From Gordonia otitidis NBRC 100426 (lineage in GTDB: Bacteria > Actinomycetota > Actinomycetes > Mycobacteriales > Mycobacteriaceae), in contig NZ_BAFB01000077.1 of NCBI RefSeq assembly GCF_000248075.1, positions 1-50,077 of the forward strand: a DNA stretch of 50,077 nt, given 5' to 3'. Positions 17,877 through 30,425 of this stretch are shown here, in pieces. Both the position numbers and the translations under genes were made by a program. How positions within the stretch are numbered: position 1 is the first letter of the stretch; every line of letters begins with the position of its first letter. The notes beneath the pieces are model-generated. The model saw nothing but the letters and a program-made list of their open reading frames with translations, was not told where the DNA came from and did not search any database.

Positions 17877-17948
17877 ATCCGTCGATTTCCTGAACTCGGA
17901 CATGGTCGTTGCGTTATGTGAACGAAAGTTGTCGTGAAGACGACATCG

Positions 17949-17983
17949 GTGCAGCCACCCGACCACGAGTCGGGTGGCTGCAC
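17949..17983 (-). terminator. Strong hairpin downstream of the VOC gene
   Basis: A perfect 15-bp stem (17949-17963 with 17969-17983) and a 5-nt loop begin immediately after the VOC stop codon on the minus strand. This is a likely factor-independent terminator without a T-tract. Confidence 0.75.
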
Positions 17984-17986
17984 TCG

Positions 17987-18340
17987 TCAGCGCGGAAGCG
18001 GGCTGTAGAACACCAGGCCGTTGCCCTTGTTGTCATATACGACGGCACGACGCTCGTGCGCGTCATCGTAGGGTCCCTTGATGATCGCGCCGCCGCTTTC
18101 CTCGACCGCTTTTGCGTCGCCGTCGACGTCGTCGGTCTTGATCCCGACGACCACCTTGCCGGGAATCGGGTGGTCGACGTCGGTCGCGAGGGCTAGCGTC
18201 AGGGAGCCGCCGTCGAGCGCGGCGAAGTGCGCCCCGTCGCGGAATTTGAGCGCCATCCCCAACGTGTCGCTGTAGAACCTGATCGACTCGTCGAGATCGT
18301 CGGTGGACAGAACGATCATGCGCACATCGTGGTCACTCAC
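17987..18340 (-). CDS. VOC family (glyoxalase-like) protein
   Basis: A 117-residue single-domain vicinal-oxygen-chelate protein. It starts with [20 protein letters not shown], the typical first strand and helix, and ends with [15 protein letters not shown], the typical last strand. The His and Glu metal ligands of true glyoxalases are not clearly conserved, so it may be a binding or antibiotic-resistance-type member. It is followed at once by a strong hairpin and preceded by an untranslated gap, so it looks monocistronic. Confidence 0.8.
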   Translation of the reverse strand: MSDHDVRMIVLSTDDLDESIRFYSDTLGMALKFRDGAHFAALDGGSLTLALATDVDHPIPGKVVVGIKTDDVDGDAKAVEESGGAIIKGPYDDAHERRAVVYDNKGNGLVFYSPLPR

Positions 18341-18445
18341 GTGGGCCTCCTTTGGCCGGATCCTGGTTCACCCCGGTGAACTCCAACGGATTTCACGCTA
18401 GTGCACCGCTGACGTCAGCGAATGGGACTTCCGGACCAGATATGC

Positions 18446-18483
18446 CACGCGGCTCCCGACCAGGCAGGGTCGGGAGCCGCGTG
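18446..18483 (-). terminator. Strong hairpin downstream of isocitrate dehydrogenase
   Basis: A perfect 16-bp GC-rich stem (18446-18461 with 18468-18483) with a 6-nt loop lies 22 bp after the icd stop. It is probably the icd terminator. Confidence 0.75.
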
Positions 18484-18505
18484 CAGGGGTCGGCGTTTGG
18501 GCGGG

Positions 18506-20743
<2,238 letters not shown>

Positions 20744-21000
20744 AACCTGCCTTCGCTCTCGATTCCGGTCGCCCGACACAATTGGGTCGTGTGTCACAAC
20801 CGCTGGCCACGCGCGGGTGTGCGCGTCCAGCGTCAACCCTATTCCGTCCGTGAAACCCGCGCCGCATGTGCTCTCGAAATGAGCTGCGTCGCGGCTCGCA
20901 CGCTGGGTGTCCTCGGTCACCGGATGCCGCCATCGACGCACGATCAGCTCATGGCAAACTCGACCGAGGTCCGTGAACGAGGTGCAACCGTGAGGTGACG

Positions 21001-22677
21001 ATGGCGAACTCCACCGTGGATGATTCGGCGACCGCGGTTCCGGCGGATCGGGCCACTGAGCCGATGCGACCAGTGCGCGCACGACCAACAGATCCGGTCC
21101 CGTCCACGACGACGCTGGTCGGCACCTGGGAGGCCAACCGAGCGATCCAGAGGTCGGCGGGAGTCCGCCTGTTCGCCGCGTCCAATTCGGCGCTGTATGT
21201 GACGTTGATGGAGCGTCATCTGGATTTCGGTACCCGCCATACCGAGTCCGACCTCGCGATCCGTCTCGACCGCGACCTCGCGGAGCTCGATGCCTCCGAT
21301 CAGCCGTCCGGCCTCGATCTCATCAAGTCGTGGGCCAAGCAGGGCTGGTTGCTCCGCGTCACCGACGCCACGTCACCGTCGGCGCCGAACGTGTGTTTCC
21401 TGACCACCGAGGCGCGCTCGGTGATCGCCTACATGCGACGACTGCGCCGCGAGGACAGTGTCGCCACCGGTGGCTCGATCACCGGTGTCGCGGCGGGTCT
21501 GCATCGGGTGGCGACGCGGGTCGCCGATGATCCGGACCGGATCCGCGAGGACATCGCGCATCAGATCGATGAACTCGACGCCGAGCTCGTCGAACTCAAT
21601 GAGGGCCGTCGCCGACCTCTGGACCTTCGCGGCGCCGAGGACGAGGCGCGCGCGATCGCCTATCAGATGGAACAGATCATCGGTGACATCGGCCAGTACG
21701 GCGCGATGCTCGATCGGATCACCACCGCGCTGCTCGACGACCCGCATGATTCCGATCTCGCCTACCGGGACCGACAGCGTCAGATGTTCGACGATTACGA
21801 GCTTCTCCTCGAGTCGTCGCAGAGTGCGTCGTATCACGCTTTCACCCAGATGATCCAGGATCCGCAGCAGCGCGCCCGTCTCATCGCCGACATCGAACTC
21901 GTTGTCGACCGGTTGCCCAGTATCGACACGGGGTTGCGCGCGGTGATGGAGAACTTCTTCCCGCTGGTGAGCGAGCAGATGGCGGAGGTCGGACGAATCC
22001 GGCAGCGCTGCGCCCGCCGCATCCGCAGATTCGTGGCGTCGGGAACCCTGGAACAGAGCCGCGGCGTCGCCCGTCAGCTCAACGACGCACTGGCCACAGC
22101 GAATGAGCTTCTCAAGGACTCGCTCGCCGATCGTCGCCTCGGGTACGAACTCCCGGTCGCGACACCGCTGGTCACCTCGATCGGCCGCCTTGCTTTCGAG
22201 ATCCGTAATCCCGCGCCGCCTGAGCAGGCCCGTCCTGCTGACGGTCGCACAAATCTGGCGTCGTTCGCGTCACTCGCAGGCCAGGTCGACACGGTCGAAC
22301 TCGCCGACGTCGTCAACGAGAAGCTGGCGAGCGGCCCGGTGTCGCTGAGCGAGGCGATCGACGCGCTCGACGAGCCGTATCTGGCGCATGTGATCGTGTT
22401 GTGGTCGTGGGCCCTGCGCCAGCCTAGGAATACACTGCGCCAGCCTAGGGAAATTCAGCGCCAGCCTCGGAATACACAGCGCCAGCCTGGGGACACACGT
22501 TCGGTGGATGCCTTCGCGAACACGGCCGGCGACGGTGGCGCGTCGTCGTTCGTCCGCTTCCGCTCCCTCGAGGGTGAGGATCGCGCGATCGAGGTTCCGG
22601 TGTTGATGTTCAGCGAACCCATCCCGTCGCAGTACAGCGACTCCGATTCGATTCTCAGCACGGAAGCCGACGCCTGA
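21001..22677 (+). CDS. jetA: JetA / MksF-like kleisin subunit (DUF3375), Wadjet-type SMC complex
   Basis: A 558-residue DUF3375 protein: an N-terminal winged-helix region with TWEANRAIQ and [15 protein letters not shown] (about residues 40-75), a long helical middle, and a C-terminal domain. JetA is the kleisin of Wadjet/MksBEF complexes, which resemble condensins and recognise plasmid or circular DNA by loop extrusion. The ATG at 21001 has GAGG five bases upstream; a GTG at 20995 is less well placed. The stop overlaps the jetB start (ATGA). Residues 472-499 are four copies of a seven-residue repeat encoded by a 21-bp tandem array, which is unusual for this family. Confidence 0.85.
   Translation: MANSTVDDSATAVPADRATEPMRPVRARPTDPVPSTTTLVGTWEANRAIQRSAGVRLFAASNSALYVTLMERHLDFGTRHTESDLAIRLDRDLAELDASDQPSGLDLIKSWAKQGWLLRVTDATSPSAPNVCFLTTEARSVIAYMRRLRREDSVATGGSITGVAAGLHRVATRVADDPDRIREDIAHQIDELDAELVELNEGRRRPLDLRGAEDEARAIAYQMEQIIGDIGQYGAMLDRITTALLDDPHDSDLAYRDRQRQMFDDYELLLESSQSASYHAFTQMIQDPQQRARLIADIELVVDRLPSIDTGLRAVMENFFPLVSEQMAEVGRIRQRCARRIRRFVASGTLEQSRGVARQLNDALATANELLKDSLADRRLGYELPVATPLVTSIGRLAFEIRNPAPPEQARPADGRTNLASFASLAGQVDTVELADVVNEKLASGPVSLSEAIDALDEPYLAHVIVLWSWALRQPRNTLRQPREIQRQPRNTQRQPGDTRSVDAFANTAGDGGASSFVRFRSLEGEDRAIEVPVLMFSEPIPSQYSDSDSILSTEADA
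22414..22497 (+). repeat. Four 21-bp in-frame tandem repeats inside jetA
   Basis: Four adjacent 21-bp units start at 22414, 22435, 22456 and 22477. They share the core GCGCCAGCCT and differ mainly at the edges. Each encodes one heptapeptide: [28 protein letters not shown]. The array is in frame and adds a basic, proline-containing segment to JetA before its C-terminal part. Confidence 0.9.
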
Positions 22678-23531
22678 TGACAAGCACTGACACGACCGGT
22701 CCGCACAATTCGACGGCGGACACCACCGAGGGCGGCGTGACCGGATCCCCTGCGGTGCCCGCTGACGAGTACGCCGGGTATGACGACCTACCGTCCGCCG
22801 CGACCCGCGGACGCGTCGACGAGCCGCGCGCACCCAGATTCGACGGTGACGTCTCGGCGATGCCCGACCGCGCGTGCTGGGCGCTCCAGAACCTCCTCAC
22901 CCGCAGGCATGTCAGTGGGGATCGAAACCCGCAGCTGTGGGCGTGGGTGACCGAATACCAGGAACTGTTGCGCAGCCGTCTGTCGGAACTCGATCTCAGG
23001 TTGCGTCTCGTCGACGAGCTCCAGGTGGCCTTCGTGGAACAGGCTGGCTACGAATCACGCTGGGGTAGAAGAATTCTCAAGCGAGAAACGATTCAGACCT
23101 ACGATGCGATCCTTGCGCTGCACCTGGCGAAGTTCCTGCGGTCGTCGCGCGAGGAGACCGCGATCATCACCCGTGAGGAGATCCACGAGCTGTTCGCAGG
23201 CGTGACCAACACCATCGATCGCGACCTCGCGCTGTTCGACAAGAGGATCGAGCGTGCGATCGACAAGATGGAAGAGCTCGATTTCCTCCGCCGCCATCGA
23301 GACGACCCGGACACCTTCACTGTGAGTCCGGTCATCACCGCGGTGATGACGGCATCGGTCATCACCGATCTGCAGCGCCAGTTCGAGCAGTTCGTCGGTG
23401 CCGGAGACACCGGCGACGACCTCGCTGCCACCACCGATCAGACCGACTCCGATGCGTGGGACGGCACAGACGGCCCGTCGTCCGCCGACGACACCGACGC
23501 TTATGCCGACGAGGAAGGAGACGAGTGGTGA
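22677..23531 (+). CDS. jetB: JetB / MksE-like subunit (DUF4194), Wadjet-type SMC complex
   Basis: A 284-residue DUF4194 protein. A disordered acidic N-terminus (about residues 1-60) precedes the conserved winged-helix part, including [26 protein letters not shown] sequence around 100-130 and EEIHELF later. The C-terminus is again acidic (many Asp). JetB is the KITE-like partner that binds the JetA kleisin and helps JetC ATPase function. The ATG overlaps the jetA stop, and its own stop overlaps the jetC start, so the three are translated as a block. Confidence 0.85.
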   Translation: MTSTDTTGPHNSTADTTEGGVTGSPAVPADEYAGYDDLPSAATRGRVDEPRAPRFDGDVSAMPDRACWALQNLLTRRHVSGDRNPQLWAWVTEYQELLRSRLSELDLRLRLVDELQVAFVEQAGYESRWGRRILKRETIQTYDAILALHLAKFLRSSREETAIITREEIHELFAGVTNTIDRDLALFDKRIERAIDKMEELDFLRRHRDDPDTFTVSPVITAVMTASVITDLQRQFEQFVGAGDTGDDLAATTDQTDSDAWDGTDGPSSADDTDAYADEEGDEW

Positions 23532-26500
23532 GCAGTTTCCACAGGCCGGATCAACGAGGAAGCAGTGCCGCGCTGCGCGACAGCGACGAGCAGTACTACC
23601 TCTCGCGGTTGCAGCTCATCAACTGGGGTGTGTTCGACGGGTACCACTCCATCGACTTCAGCCCGGGCGGCGCACTCATCACCGGATCATCCGGAAGTGG
23701 CAAATCGTCACTGCTGGATGCGATCTCACTCGCATTCCTGCCCGACCACCGACGCAACTTCAACGCGTCGGGGGACACCACCGCAGCCGGCTCGTCCGGC
23801 GGCAGGCGCACAGTGGGCAAGTATGTGCGTGGCGCGTGGGGCGAACGCCGCGATGCGACGGGAGCCCATCGCGAGATCATGTATCTGCGGGGCAGCGGAC
23901 CGGCGTGGGCGGCGATCTCTGTCACGTACACCTCGACGTCCGGCACGGCGATCACCGGGCTGGTCCTGAAGTGGCTGGCCGCGGGAAAGCTCACCGATGC
24001 GCATAGCGCCTACTTCATCCACGACGGCGACGTCGACATCGTCGACGCCTGCAACGACTGGGCAGCGAACAACTACAGCGCAGCACGCTTCCGTGATCGA
24101 GGGTGGCAGGGCGGGCCCGGGGAGGGCAAGTACCTCACGACGCTGTACTCACTCATCGGCATCCGCGCCTCCGACGCAGCACAACAGTTGCTCGGCAAAG
24201 CCAAGTCTCTCAAGAGTGTTGGTGGACTCGCACAGTTCGTCCGGGAGTTCATGCTCGACGAACCGACGAGTATCGCCGGGATCTCCGACGCGCTCGAGCA
24301 GATCGATCCGCTCGTGGAGGCACGTGAACTCCTCGACGTCTCACGACGCAAGCGCACCATTCTCGACAACGTCGAGGCGTTGCAGGAACGCTACGCAGCA
24401 GAGTCGGCGACTTTCACAGTTCTCGACACGATCGAACCCGAGGTTGTCCGGTCGTATGTGACGAATCTTCGTATACGCAACGCCGAACCCGAGATCGGCG
24501 ATCTCGACGATCAGATCGCCCGCCTCGACGCCGACCTGGCCGCGCTGACCGCGCAGCACGATCAACTACGCCAGGATCACAGTCACCTGCTCGGGCGGAT
24601 AGCGACGTCGACCGGCGATCTCGCTCCGCTACAAGAACAACTCTCGACCGCGCAGAAGGCGAGCAACGAGGCATCTATTCGCCGCGCGACATACGAGCAC
24701 AAGATCGCAGCACTCGGATTCGACGTCCCCGAGGACGGTGAGGCCTTCTGGGAACTGCGCGAGCACCTGATGGAGGAGGCGACCCGACTCGACGGTCAAC
24801 TCGAAGCCGGCAAGCCGCATTTCGCCGAGACCCTCGCCACCGAAGTCGCTGCCCGCGCCCAACGTGATGCCGCGCGTGAAGAACTCGAGCGAGTACGGCA
24901 TGCGGGTTCTGCGCTGCCTCGTGCGGAACATGAGATGCGTCGAATCATCGCGAGCGCATTGCAAGTCGACGAGACGGAGCTGCGCTACGTGGCAGAGCTC
25001 GTGGAACTCGCTCCTTCCGCCGAGCGGTGGCGAGTGGCGGTCGAGAAGGTTCTGCGTAACGCCGGATTGCGACTGTTGGTGCCGGACAAGCATTTCGCAG
25101 CCGCGCTCAAGTTCGTCAACGATCATGACATGCGGGGCCGGATTCAGCTCCACCATGCCGAAGCGCGTCCGGCTCCGCTGGTCGAGCCGGGCACCCTCGG
25201 GGCAACGTTGCGTGCTGCGGAACCCGATCACCCGTGTACGAACGAGGCACTGACGATCCTGGCCAAGCTCGGCAACTACGTGTGCGTGGAATCCACCGCG
25301 GACTTCGTCGAACACTCCAAGGCCGTGACCGATCGTGGTCTGCGCAAGGACTCGGCGAAGCTCGCGATCAAGGACGACCGCGGGCAGTTGCGTCCGTCGC
25401 AGTACATCTTCGTCGGCAACGTCACCGCCAAGATCGCTGCGCTGCAAGAAGAACTCGACCTCGAGAACCAGCTCTACGAGCAGGCACGCGCTCGCAGCGC
25501 AGAACTCGACCGCGAGCGAACGCTCTCGGAGCAGAGACGTGACGCCTACCGTCGGGTGTGCGAACAGTTCACACAGTGGAGCGAGATCGACCTCGACACA
25601 GCCGACGACCGCGTCGACACTCTCACCGAGCAGTACGAACTGTTGATGGAGGAACATCCCGATACCGAGGCGTTGCAGCGCAAGGCCGAGGACATCTGGG
25701 AACAGGTTCGTGCGGCGATCTCGCAGGCCGCGTTGGTGCGCGACAAGATCGCCACGCACGACAACCGCCGTACACGGCTGCTCGATCTCGTCGACAGATT
25801 GAAGCTCGAGCCGATCTCGACACATGCCGAGACGACGCTCGACCGTTTCCGGGAAGAGTCTCCGGCGGTCCTCGACGTACTCGCTCCCGATCCGTTCCGT
25901 CAGGAGCTACTCAAAGCGGTTGGGCGCGAACGCGATCGCATGCGCGCCGACACCCGGCGCTCACGTGACGAACTCGGTCGCATCCTGGACTCCTACGACA
26001 AGGAGTTTCCCGATGCGATTCCCAACGACAGCGACGACTTCGACGAGCGGGTCCACGACTACGTGGCCCTCTGTCGCCGGATCGATGAGAGGGAGTTGCC
26101 CGCCGCGTACGAACGGATGCGACGACTGATCACCGAACAGGCTCCCGGCGCGATCCTGAGTCTGCACATGGCGGCCGAGGCCGAAGAGCGACGGATCGTC
26201 GAACAGATCGAGAGGGTCAATTCCGGGCTCGGCTCTGTGGCGTTCAACCGTGGTACACGTCTGCGGCTGTGCCCCGGTCGCAAGACGCTGGCCGCGGTGG
26301 CCGAACTGACCGACAAGGCACGACAGGGATCGTCGGCGCGCACCGCTGCCGTCGGGTTCGGCGACGAGGAGGCGATCCTCGAGCAGTATGCCGACATCCT
26401 GCTCCTGCGCGAGCGGCTCGGTGGGGCGACTCCGGAGGACCGACAGTGGACCCGCGACGCCCTCGACGTGCGAAACCGATTCGATTTCTACTGCGAAGAG

Positions 26501-26920
26501 CGCGACGCCGATACCGGGGAAACCATCCGCACGTACAGCAACGCCGGTGACAACTCGGGCGGTGAGCAGGAGAAACTCATGGCGTTCTGCCTCGCAGGAG
26601 CCTTGAGCTTCAACCTCGCGAGCCCCACTGGCAACGGAAACCGTCCGATTTTCGCGCAGTTGATGCTCGATGAGGCCTTCTCCAAGTCCGACCCCCAGTT
26701 CGCACAGCAGGCACTCGCCGCCTTCCGAAAGTTCGGCTTCCAGTTGATCATCGTGGCGACAGTGCAGAACACGAGCACCATCCAGCCCTATATCGACAAC
26801 GTGGTGATGGTCTCGAAGAGTGAGGACGTCAACGCTCGACCGGTCGCGACCGCCATCTCGACGTCGATCCAGGCGTTCTCGGATCTACGCCGTACGAGTG
26901 GCAGTCGCCTGCCGGTGTGA
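23528..26920 (+). CDS. jetC: JetC / MksB-like SMC ATPase, Wadjet-type SMC complex
   Basis: An 1130-residue SMC/SbcC-like ATPase. Walker A is GSSGSGKS (residues 53-60), the ABC signature is NSGGEQEK near 1010, and Walker B is LMLDEAF near 1044-1050. Between them lie long charged, heptad-like coiled coils and a central hinge-like region. This is the loop-extruding motor of Wadjet/MksBEF complexes. I chose GTG 23528 because AAGGAG lies 7 bp upstream; it overlaps the jetB stop. A 20-bp-stem hairpin follows, then a convergent metabolic gene, so no jetD/mksG nuclease gene is adjacent. Confidence 0.9.
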   Translation: MSSFHRPDQRGSSAALRDSDEQYYLSRLQLINWGVFDGYHSIDFSPGGALITGSSGSGKSSLLDAISLAFLPDHRRNFNASGDTTAAGSSGGRRTVGKYVRGAWGERRDATGAHREIMYLRGSGPAWAAISVTYTSTSGTAITGLVLKWLAAGKLTDAHSAYFIHDGDVDIVDACNDWAANNYSAARFRDRGWQGGPGEGKYLTTLYSLIGIRASDAAQQLLGKAKSLKSVGGLAQFVREFMLDEPTSIAGISDALEQIDPLVEARELLDVSRRKRTILDNVEALQERYAAESATFTVLDTIEPEVVRSYVTNLRIRNAEPEIGDLDDQIARLDADLAALTAQHDQLRQDHSHLLGRIATSTGDLAPLQEQLSTAQKASNEASIRRATYEHKIAALGFDVPEDGEAFWELREHLMEEATRLDGQLEAGKPHFAETLATEVAARAQRDAAREELERVRHAGSALPRAEHEMRRIIASALQVDETELRYVAELVELAPSAERWRVAVEKVLRNAGLRLLVPDKHFAAALKFVNDHDMRGRIQLHHAEARPAPLVEPGTLGATLRAAEPDHPCTNEALTILAKLGNYVCVESTADFVEHSKAVTDRGLRKDSAKLAIKDDRGQLRPSQYIFVGNVTAKIAALQEELDLENQLYEQARARSAELDRERTLSEQRRDAYRRVCEQFTQWSEIDLDTADDRVDTLTEQYELLMEEHPDTEALQRKAEDIWEQVRAAISQAALVRDKIATHDNRRTRLLDLVDRLKLEPISTHAETTLDRFREESPAVLDVLAPDPFRQELLKAVGRERDRMRADTRRSRDELGRILDSYDKEFPDAIPNDSDDFDERVHDYVALCRRIDERELPAAYERMRRLITEQAPGAILSLHMAAEAEERRIVEQIERVNSGLGSVAFNRGTRLRLCPGRKTLAAVAELTDKARQGSSARTAAVGFGDEEAILEQYADILLLRERLGGATPEDRQWTRDALDVRNRFDFYCEERDADTGETIRTYSNAGDNSGGEQEKLMAFCLAGALSFNLASPTGNGNRPIFAQLMLDEAFSKSDPQFAQQALAAFRKFGFQLIIVATVQNTSTIQPYIDNVVMVSKSEDVNARPVATAISTSIQAFSDLRRTSGSRLPV

Positions 26921-26946
26921 GCGTGCCGACGGCATCTGCCCACTGA

Positions 26947-26992
26947 TACACGAGGGTCCCGGCTGATCGATGTCAGCCGGGACCCTCGTGTA
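26947..26992. terminator. 20-bp hairpin between jetC and hbd, probably bidirectional
   Basis: A perfect 20-bp inverted repeat (26947-26966 with 26973-26992) around a 6-nt loop lies between convergent genes, 26 bp after jetC and 17 bp after the dehydrogenase stop. It should terminate both transcripts. Confidence 0.85.
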
Positions 26993-27009
26993 GCAGAGTG
27001 CTCGCGGTG

Positions 27010-27861
27010 TCAGGACGAGTAGTCGTAGAAGCCCTTGCCCGACTTCTTGCCCAGGTAGCCCGCCTCGACCATGCGACGAAGCAGTGGTGGCGGCGCATAG
27101 TGAGGCTGGCGGAACTCGTCATAGAGCGACTCGGCGACGTCGAGAACGACGTCGAGCCCGACGGTGTCGCTGAGCGTCAACGGACCCATCGGGTGTCCGC
27201 AGCCGTTCACCATGCCGGTGTCGATGTCCTCCTTGGACGCGTAGCCGCTCTCGTACATGCGGATGGCGTCGACGAGGTACGGGATGAGCAAGGCGTTCAC
27301 GACGAATCCGCCGCGGTCGCCTGCCTGAATCGTCTTCTTGCCGAGATGATCTCGTGCGTACTCTGTCACCGTTGCGATCGCCTCGGGCGAACTGGCGAGG
27401 CTAGAGATGATCTCCACCAGCGGCATGACGGGCACGGGGTTGAAGAAGTGCACACCGACAACGCGACTCGGGTCCGCGACGTCCTTGGCGATTCGGATGA
27501 TCGGGATCGACGACGTGTTGGTCGCGAGGATCGCGGTCGGAGCGGTGATCTTGTCGAGTTCGGCGAAGAAACCCACCTTGAGTGCCTCGATCTCGGGCAG
27601 GGCCTCGATGACGAGTTCGCGGTCGGCGAAGTCGGACACCGAGGTGGTCAGCGTCAGACGGGCCAACGCCTGCTCGGCTTCTTCGGCGCTGATCTTCGAC
27701 TTCGAGACCGCACGGTTGATCGACTTCTCGATACGCGCGCGGGCCGCGTCCGCAGCAGCCTGGTCGCGTTCGAGCACGAGGACGTCATCGCCCGCGCGGA
27801 TCGCGATCTCGGCGATACCTGCACCCATCGTGCCGCCGCCGACTACTCCGAGCTGTGTCAT
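27010..27861 (-). CDS. 3-hydroxybutyryl-CoA dehydrogenase
   Basis: A 283-residue NAD(P)-dependent 3-hydroxyacyl-CoA dehydrogenase. The N-terminal Rossmann motif is GVVGGGTMGAGIA (residues 5-17), the central signature is VGVHFFNPVPVMPLVEI with the catalytic His, and the C-terminal domain contains GHPMGPLTLSD. It interconverts 3-hydroxybutyryl-CoA and acetoacetyl-CoA in fatty acid or storage-polymer metabolism. The ATG has GGAGGAG just upstream. Mycobacterial relatives are named FadB2; I leave the symbol blank because paralogues are common. Confidence 0.92.
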   Translation of the reverse strand: MTQLGVVGGGTMGAGIAEIAIRAGDDVLVLERDQAAADAARARIEKSINRAVSKSKISAEEAEQALARLTLTTSVSDFADRELVIEALPEIEALKVGFFAELDKITAPTAILATNTSSIPIIRIAKDVADPSRVVGVHFFNPVPVMPLVEIISSLASSPEAIATVTEYARDHLGKKTIQAGDRGGFVVNALLIPYLVDAIRMYESGYASKEDIDTGMVNGCGHPMGPLTLSDTVGLDVVLDVAESLYDEFRQPHYAPPPLLRRMVEAGYLGKKSGKGFYDYSS

Positions 27862-27956
27862 GGAGCTCCTCCAGATGTTGAAACGTGGTCGCAGGTCAGC
27901 CTACTGCGCACGCCGACGCCGTCGGGAACCAGACTCCGTCGCCGGCCGCACAGCGC

Positions 27957-30344
27957 TCAGATCATGTTCTTGCGGGTGAGCCAGTGCATCACCGGCCATC
28001 CGACGAAGACCGGCAGCCAACACGTCAGGACGCGGTAGAGGAGAACTCCGGGAACGGCGACGGCGGACGGCACCCCGAACGCGGCCAGACCACCGATCAA
28101 CGCGGCCTCGACGGCCCCGACGCCGCCGGGTGTCGGGGCAGCCGATGCCAGAGTCCCGCCGACCATCGTGACCACAGTCACCGTGATGAACGACACGGTG
28201 CCCCCGAAAGCGTGCACGCTCGCCCACAATGCGAGCGCACCGCCGAGAGTTGTTGCGCCGCAACCGAGTGTGATGATCGCAAGACGCCGCGGCTCGCGCG
28301 CGACTGCTCGGAGATCGGCGAGCACCTCCCGCAACTTCGGGCCGAGAGACGCACCGAGCCAATGTCGGAGCTTGGGGATGAACAAGAAGAGTCCGAGTGC
28401 CCCGAGCACGATGCCGGCCACCAGGTAGAGCACCGTGGCCGAGGGGACGAAATGCGACAGGTCGGCCGACGTGCCCGCGATGGCGGTGAAGAACAGCAGG
28501 AGCACGACGTGCACGATCACCTGCACACTCTGCTGCAGCGCAACGGCAGTGGTCGCACGCACTCCGCCGAGCCCTGCCTTCTGGAGAAACCGAGTACTCA
28601 GGGCGAGTCCGCCCACACCTGCGGGGGTTGTCGTCGCGGCGAACGTGTTGGCGAACTGCATGACGGTCAGGCGCCACATGCTGGTCAACCCGTCTGCGCA
28701 CGCCCACAACGCCGCAGCGGCGCCGACGTAGGTGAGCATCGACGCCGCGAGGCCGAGCAGCGCCCACCACCAGTCGAGCGTGCGCAGCTCACTGAAGAAC
28801 GTGGGAACTGTGCTGATGAACGGATAGGCGACATAGACCAGGGCGACGAGCAGGACGAGTTGGATGATCTGCGAACGGCTGAATCGCGTGATGGTCTCGG
28901 CCCGGATCTCGTCGGCACCCGTCTGCGACCGGATCTCCTCCCGCGCCGACGACATCGCGCCTTTACCGTCGGCCACGGCGTCCCGGATCCGCTTCGGCAG
29001 GGCCGACGCACTGAGTCGGCGGGACGCGATGAGTACGGCGTCGGCGCCGAATGCGTTGATGGCCGCGGTGACCGCGGCATGAGAGCCGTACAGGTCGGTG
29101 GTGGTCACGAGAAGTTGGGCTATGTCGGACTGCAACTGGACGTCGGAGGCACCGAACTCGGCGAAGTGGAATCCGCCGAATCTGACGGCTCCGTCGACGA
29201 CGGTGATCTGCGGGCCACGCAGATCCCCGTGTGAGATCGCCGCCGAGTGCAGCGCGTGCAGAGCTCCCCACACCTCGGCGACCGGGACGTCGTCGCTGCA
29301 TGTGTTCAGTGGCGTTCCCTGCGGCGGGGTCCCCGCGAACATCGTCCAGTCGCGGTCGAGCAGAGCGACCGCCAGCGTCGAGCTGTTCGACAGCCCGAGC
29401 CCGTCGACGGTCAGCGTCATGAGGCCTCGGTGTTCGACCATGCGATGCACGGAAAGCTGAAGTGGTGCTGTCTCTTCCGACCGCAAGCGGATTTTTCGCC
29501 AGAACTCCCGGAGCAGGCCGGCGCTTCGCTGATTGGGCCCGTAGAGGTCGACGATGACGTCACGGTCCGCGGTTGCGACGAGCTCCAGCGGTCCGCGGCT
29601 CGCGGGCCGGATCACGCGCATAGCGGTCACCGAGACCCCGCGACGGGCAAGTATCCGCGCCGCGTCCTCCAGGGGCACAACCAGCGCAGGCGTTCCCGCC
29701 ACCCATACGACCAACGCACCGACGAACCAGCCGGTGGCCAGTCCGAGCACGGCTCGGGCGGGAACGACCGCGCTGACCACCAGGTGGATGGGGACGAACG
29801 CCAGCAACAGGATCCACCACCATCGACGCCACCGTGCGGGTAACCAGGGGCCCGACACGGTCAGGACGGCTGCGAGCATCGCAATCCATCGAGGATCGTC
29901 GAGGAACTGCGACAACAGTGAGTCCAGTCGTTCGCCTCGATCGAAATGCCAGGTGGGCGCGGCGATACCGTTCTCGCTGACCGAGAGCGCGAGAAAGCTG
30001 ATCGCGGCCGCCGTCGCGTACGCCCACAGCAGGCGCCACTGCCGCGCCGCGAGGAGACCGACCAGGATCATGAACGGTAGAGCGAGAATTGCGATGCCGT
30101 ACGCGAGGTAGACCAGGCCTGCCTGCGTGGGGGTGAGGACGCCGACGATGTCGGAGATGGACTTTTCCAGCGCCACCCAGTCGCCTCGGGTGATGAGCGA
30201 ACTCACGACCACGACGATCAACACCATCGCCGAGACGACCAGCCGGAAGATGTCCGACGTGCGTCGGATCAGTGGCTGCAGGAGATCACCGGTGACCGTG
30301 ATCTCGCGTCCGTCCACATCCATCGGCTGTTCGTGTCTTTCCAC
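27957..30344 (-). CDS. Flippase-like membrane protein (LPG-synthase TM/UPF0104 type) with kinase-like middle domain
   Basis: About 795 residues in three parts. The N-terminal third has about six hydrophobic helices. The middle (about 250-470) has a kinase-like pattern: SHGDLRGPQ (His372-Asp374) followed by VRFGGFHFAEFG, resembling the HGDLxxxN and DFG loops of aminoglycoside/RIO-type kinases. The C-terminal half has about seven helices and the motif TPAGVGGLALSTRF, then APTPGGVGAVEAAL, typical of lysylphosphatidylglycerol synthase TM/UPF0104 flippase-like proteins. The presumed metal Asp is replaced, so the middle domain may be a pseudokinase. GTG 30344 and ATG 30323 are both possible starts. 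A role in envelope lipid transport is inference. Confidence 0.75.
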   Translation of the reverse strand: MERHEQPMDVDGREITVTGDLLQPLIRRTSDIFRLVVSAMVLIVVVVSSLITRGDWVALEKSISDIVGVLTPTQAGLVYLAYGIAILALPFMILVGLLAARQWRLLWAYATAAAISFLALSVSENGIAAPTWHFDRGERLDSLLSQFLDDPRWIAMLAAVLTVSGPWLPARWRRWWWILLLAFVPIHLVVSAVVPARAVLGLATGWFVGALVVWVAGTPALVVPLEDAARILARRGVSVTAMRVIRPASRGPLELVATADRDVIVDLYGPNQRSAGLLREFWRKIRLRSEETAPLQLSVHRMVEHRGLMTLTVDGLGLSNSSTLAVALLDRDWTMFAGTPPQGTPLNTCSDDVPVAEVWGALHALHSAAISHGDLRGPQITVVDGAVRFGGFHFAEFGASDVQLQSDIAQLLVTTTDLYGSHAAVTAAINAFGADAVLIASRRLSASALPKRIRDAVADGKGAMSSAREEIRSQTGADEIRAETITRFSRSQIIQLVLLVALVYVAYPFISTVPTFFSELRTLDWWWALLGLAASMLTYVGAAAALWACADGLTSMWRLTVMQFANTFAATTTPAGVGGLALSTRFLQKAGLGGVRATTAVALQQSVQVIVHVVLLLFFTAIAGTSADLSHFVPSATVLYLVAGIVLGALGLFLFIPKLRHWLGASLGPKLREVLADLRAVAREPRRLAIITLGCGATTLGGALALWASVHAFGGTVSFITVTVVTMVGGTLASAAPTPGGVGAVEAALIGGLAAFGVPSAVAVPGVLLYRVLTCWLPVFVGWPVMHWLTRKNMI

Positions 30345-30425
30345 GGTCCAGGTGCGCCGACGATCTGCCGGGCGTAATAGACCCCAACATATCGGCACGA
30401 CGCCCGACAACCCGGGAGGTGAGGG

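Noticed and set aside
24629..25825. A 398-codon minus-strand open frame inside jetC
   Set aside because: It lies antisense to the coiled-coil part of jetC and has no recognisable motifs.
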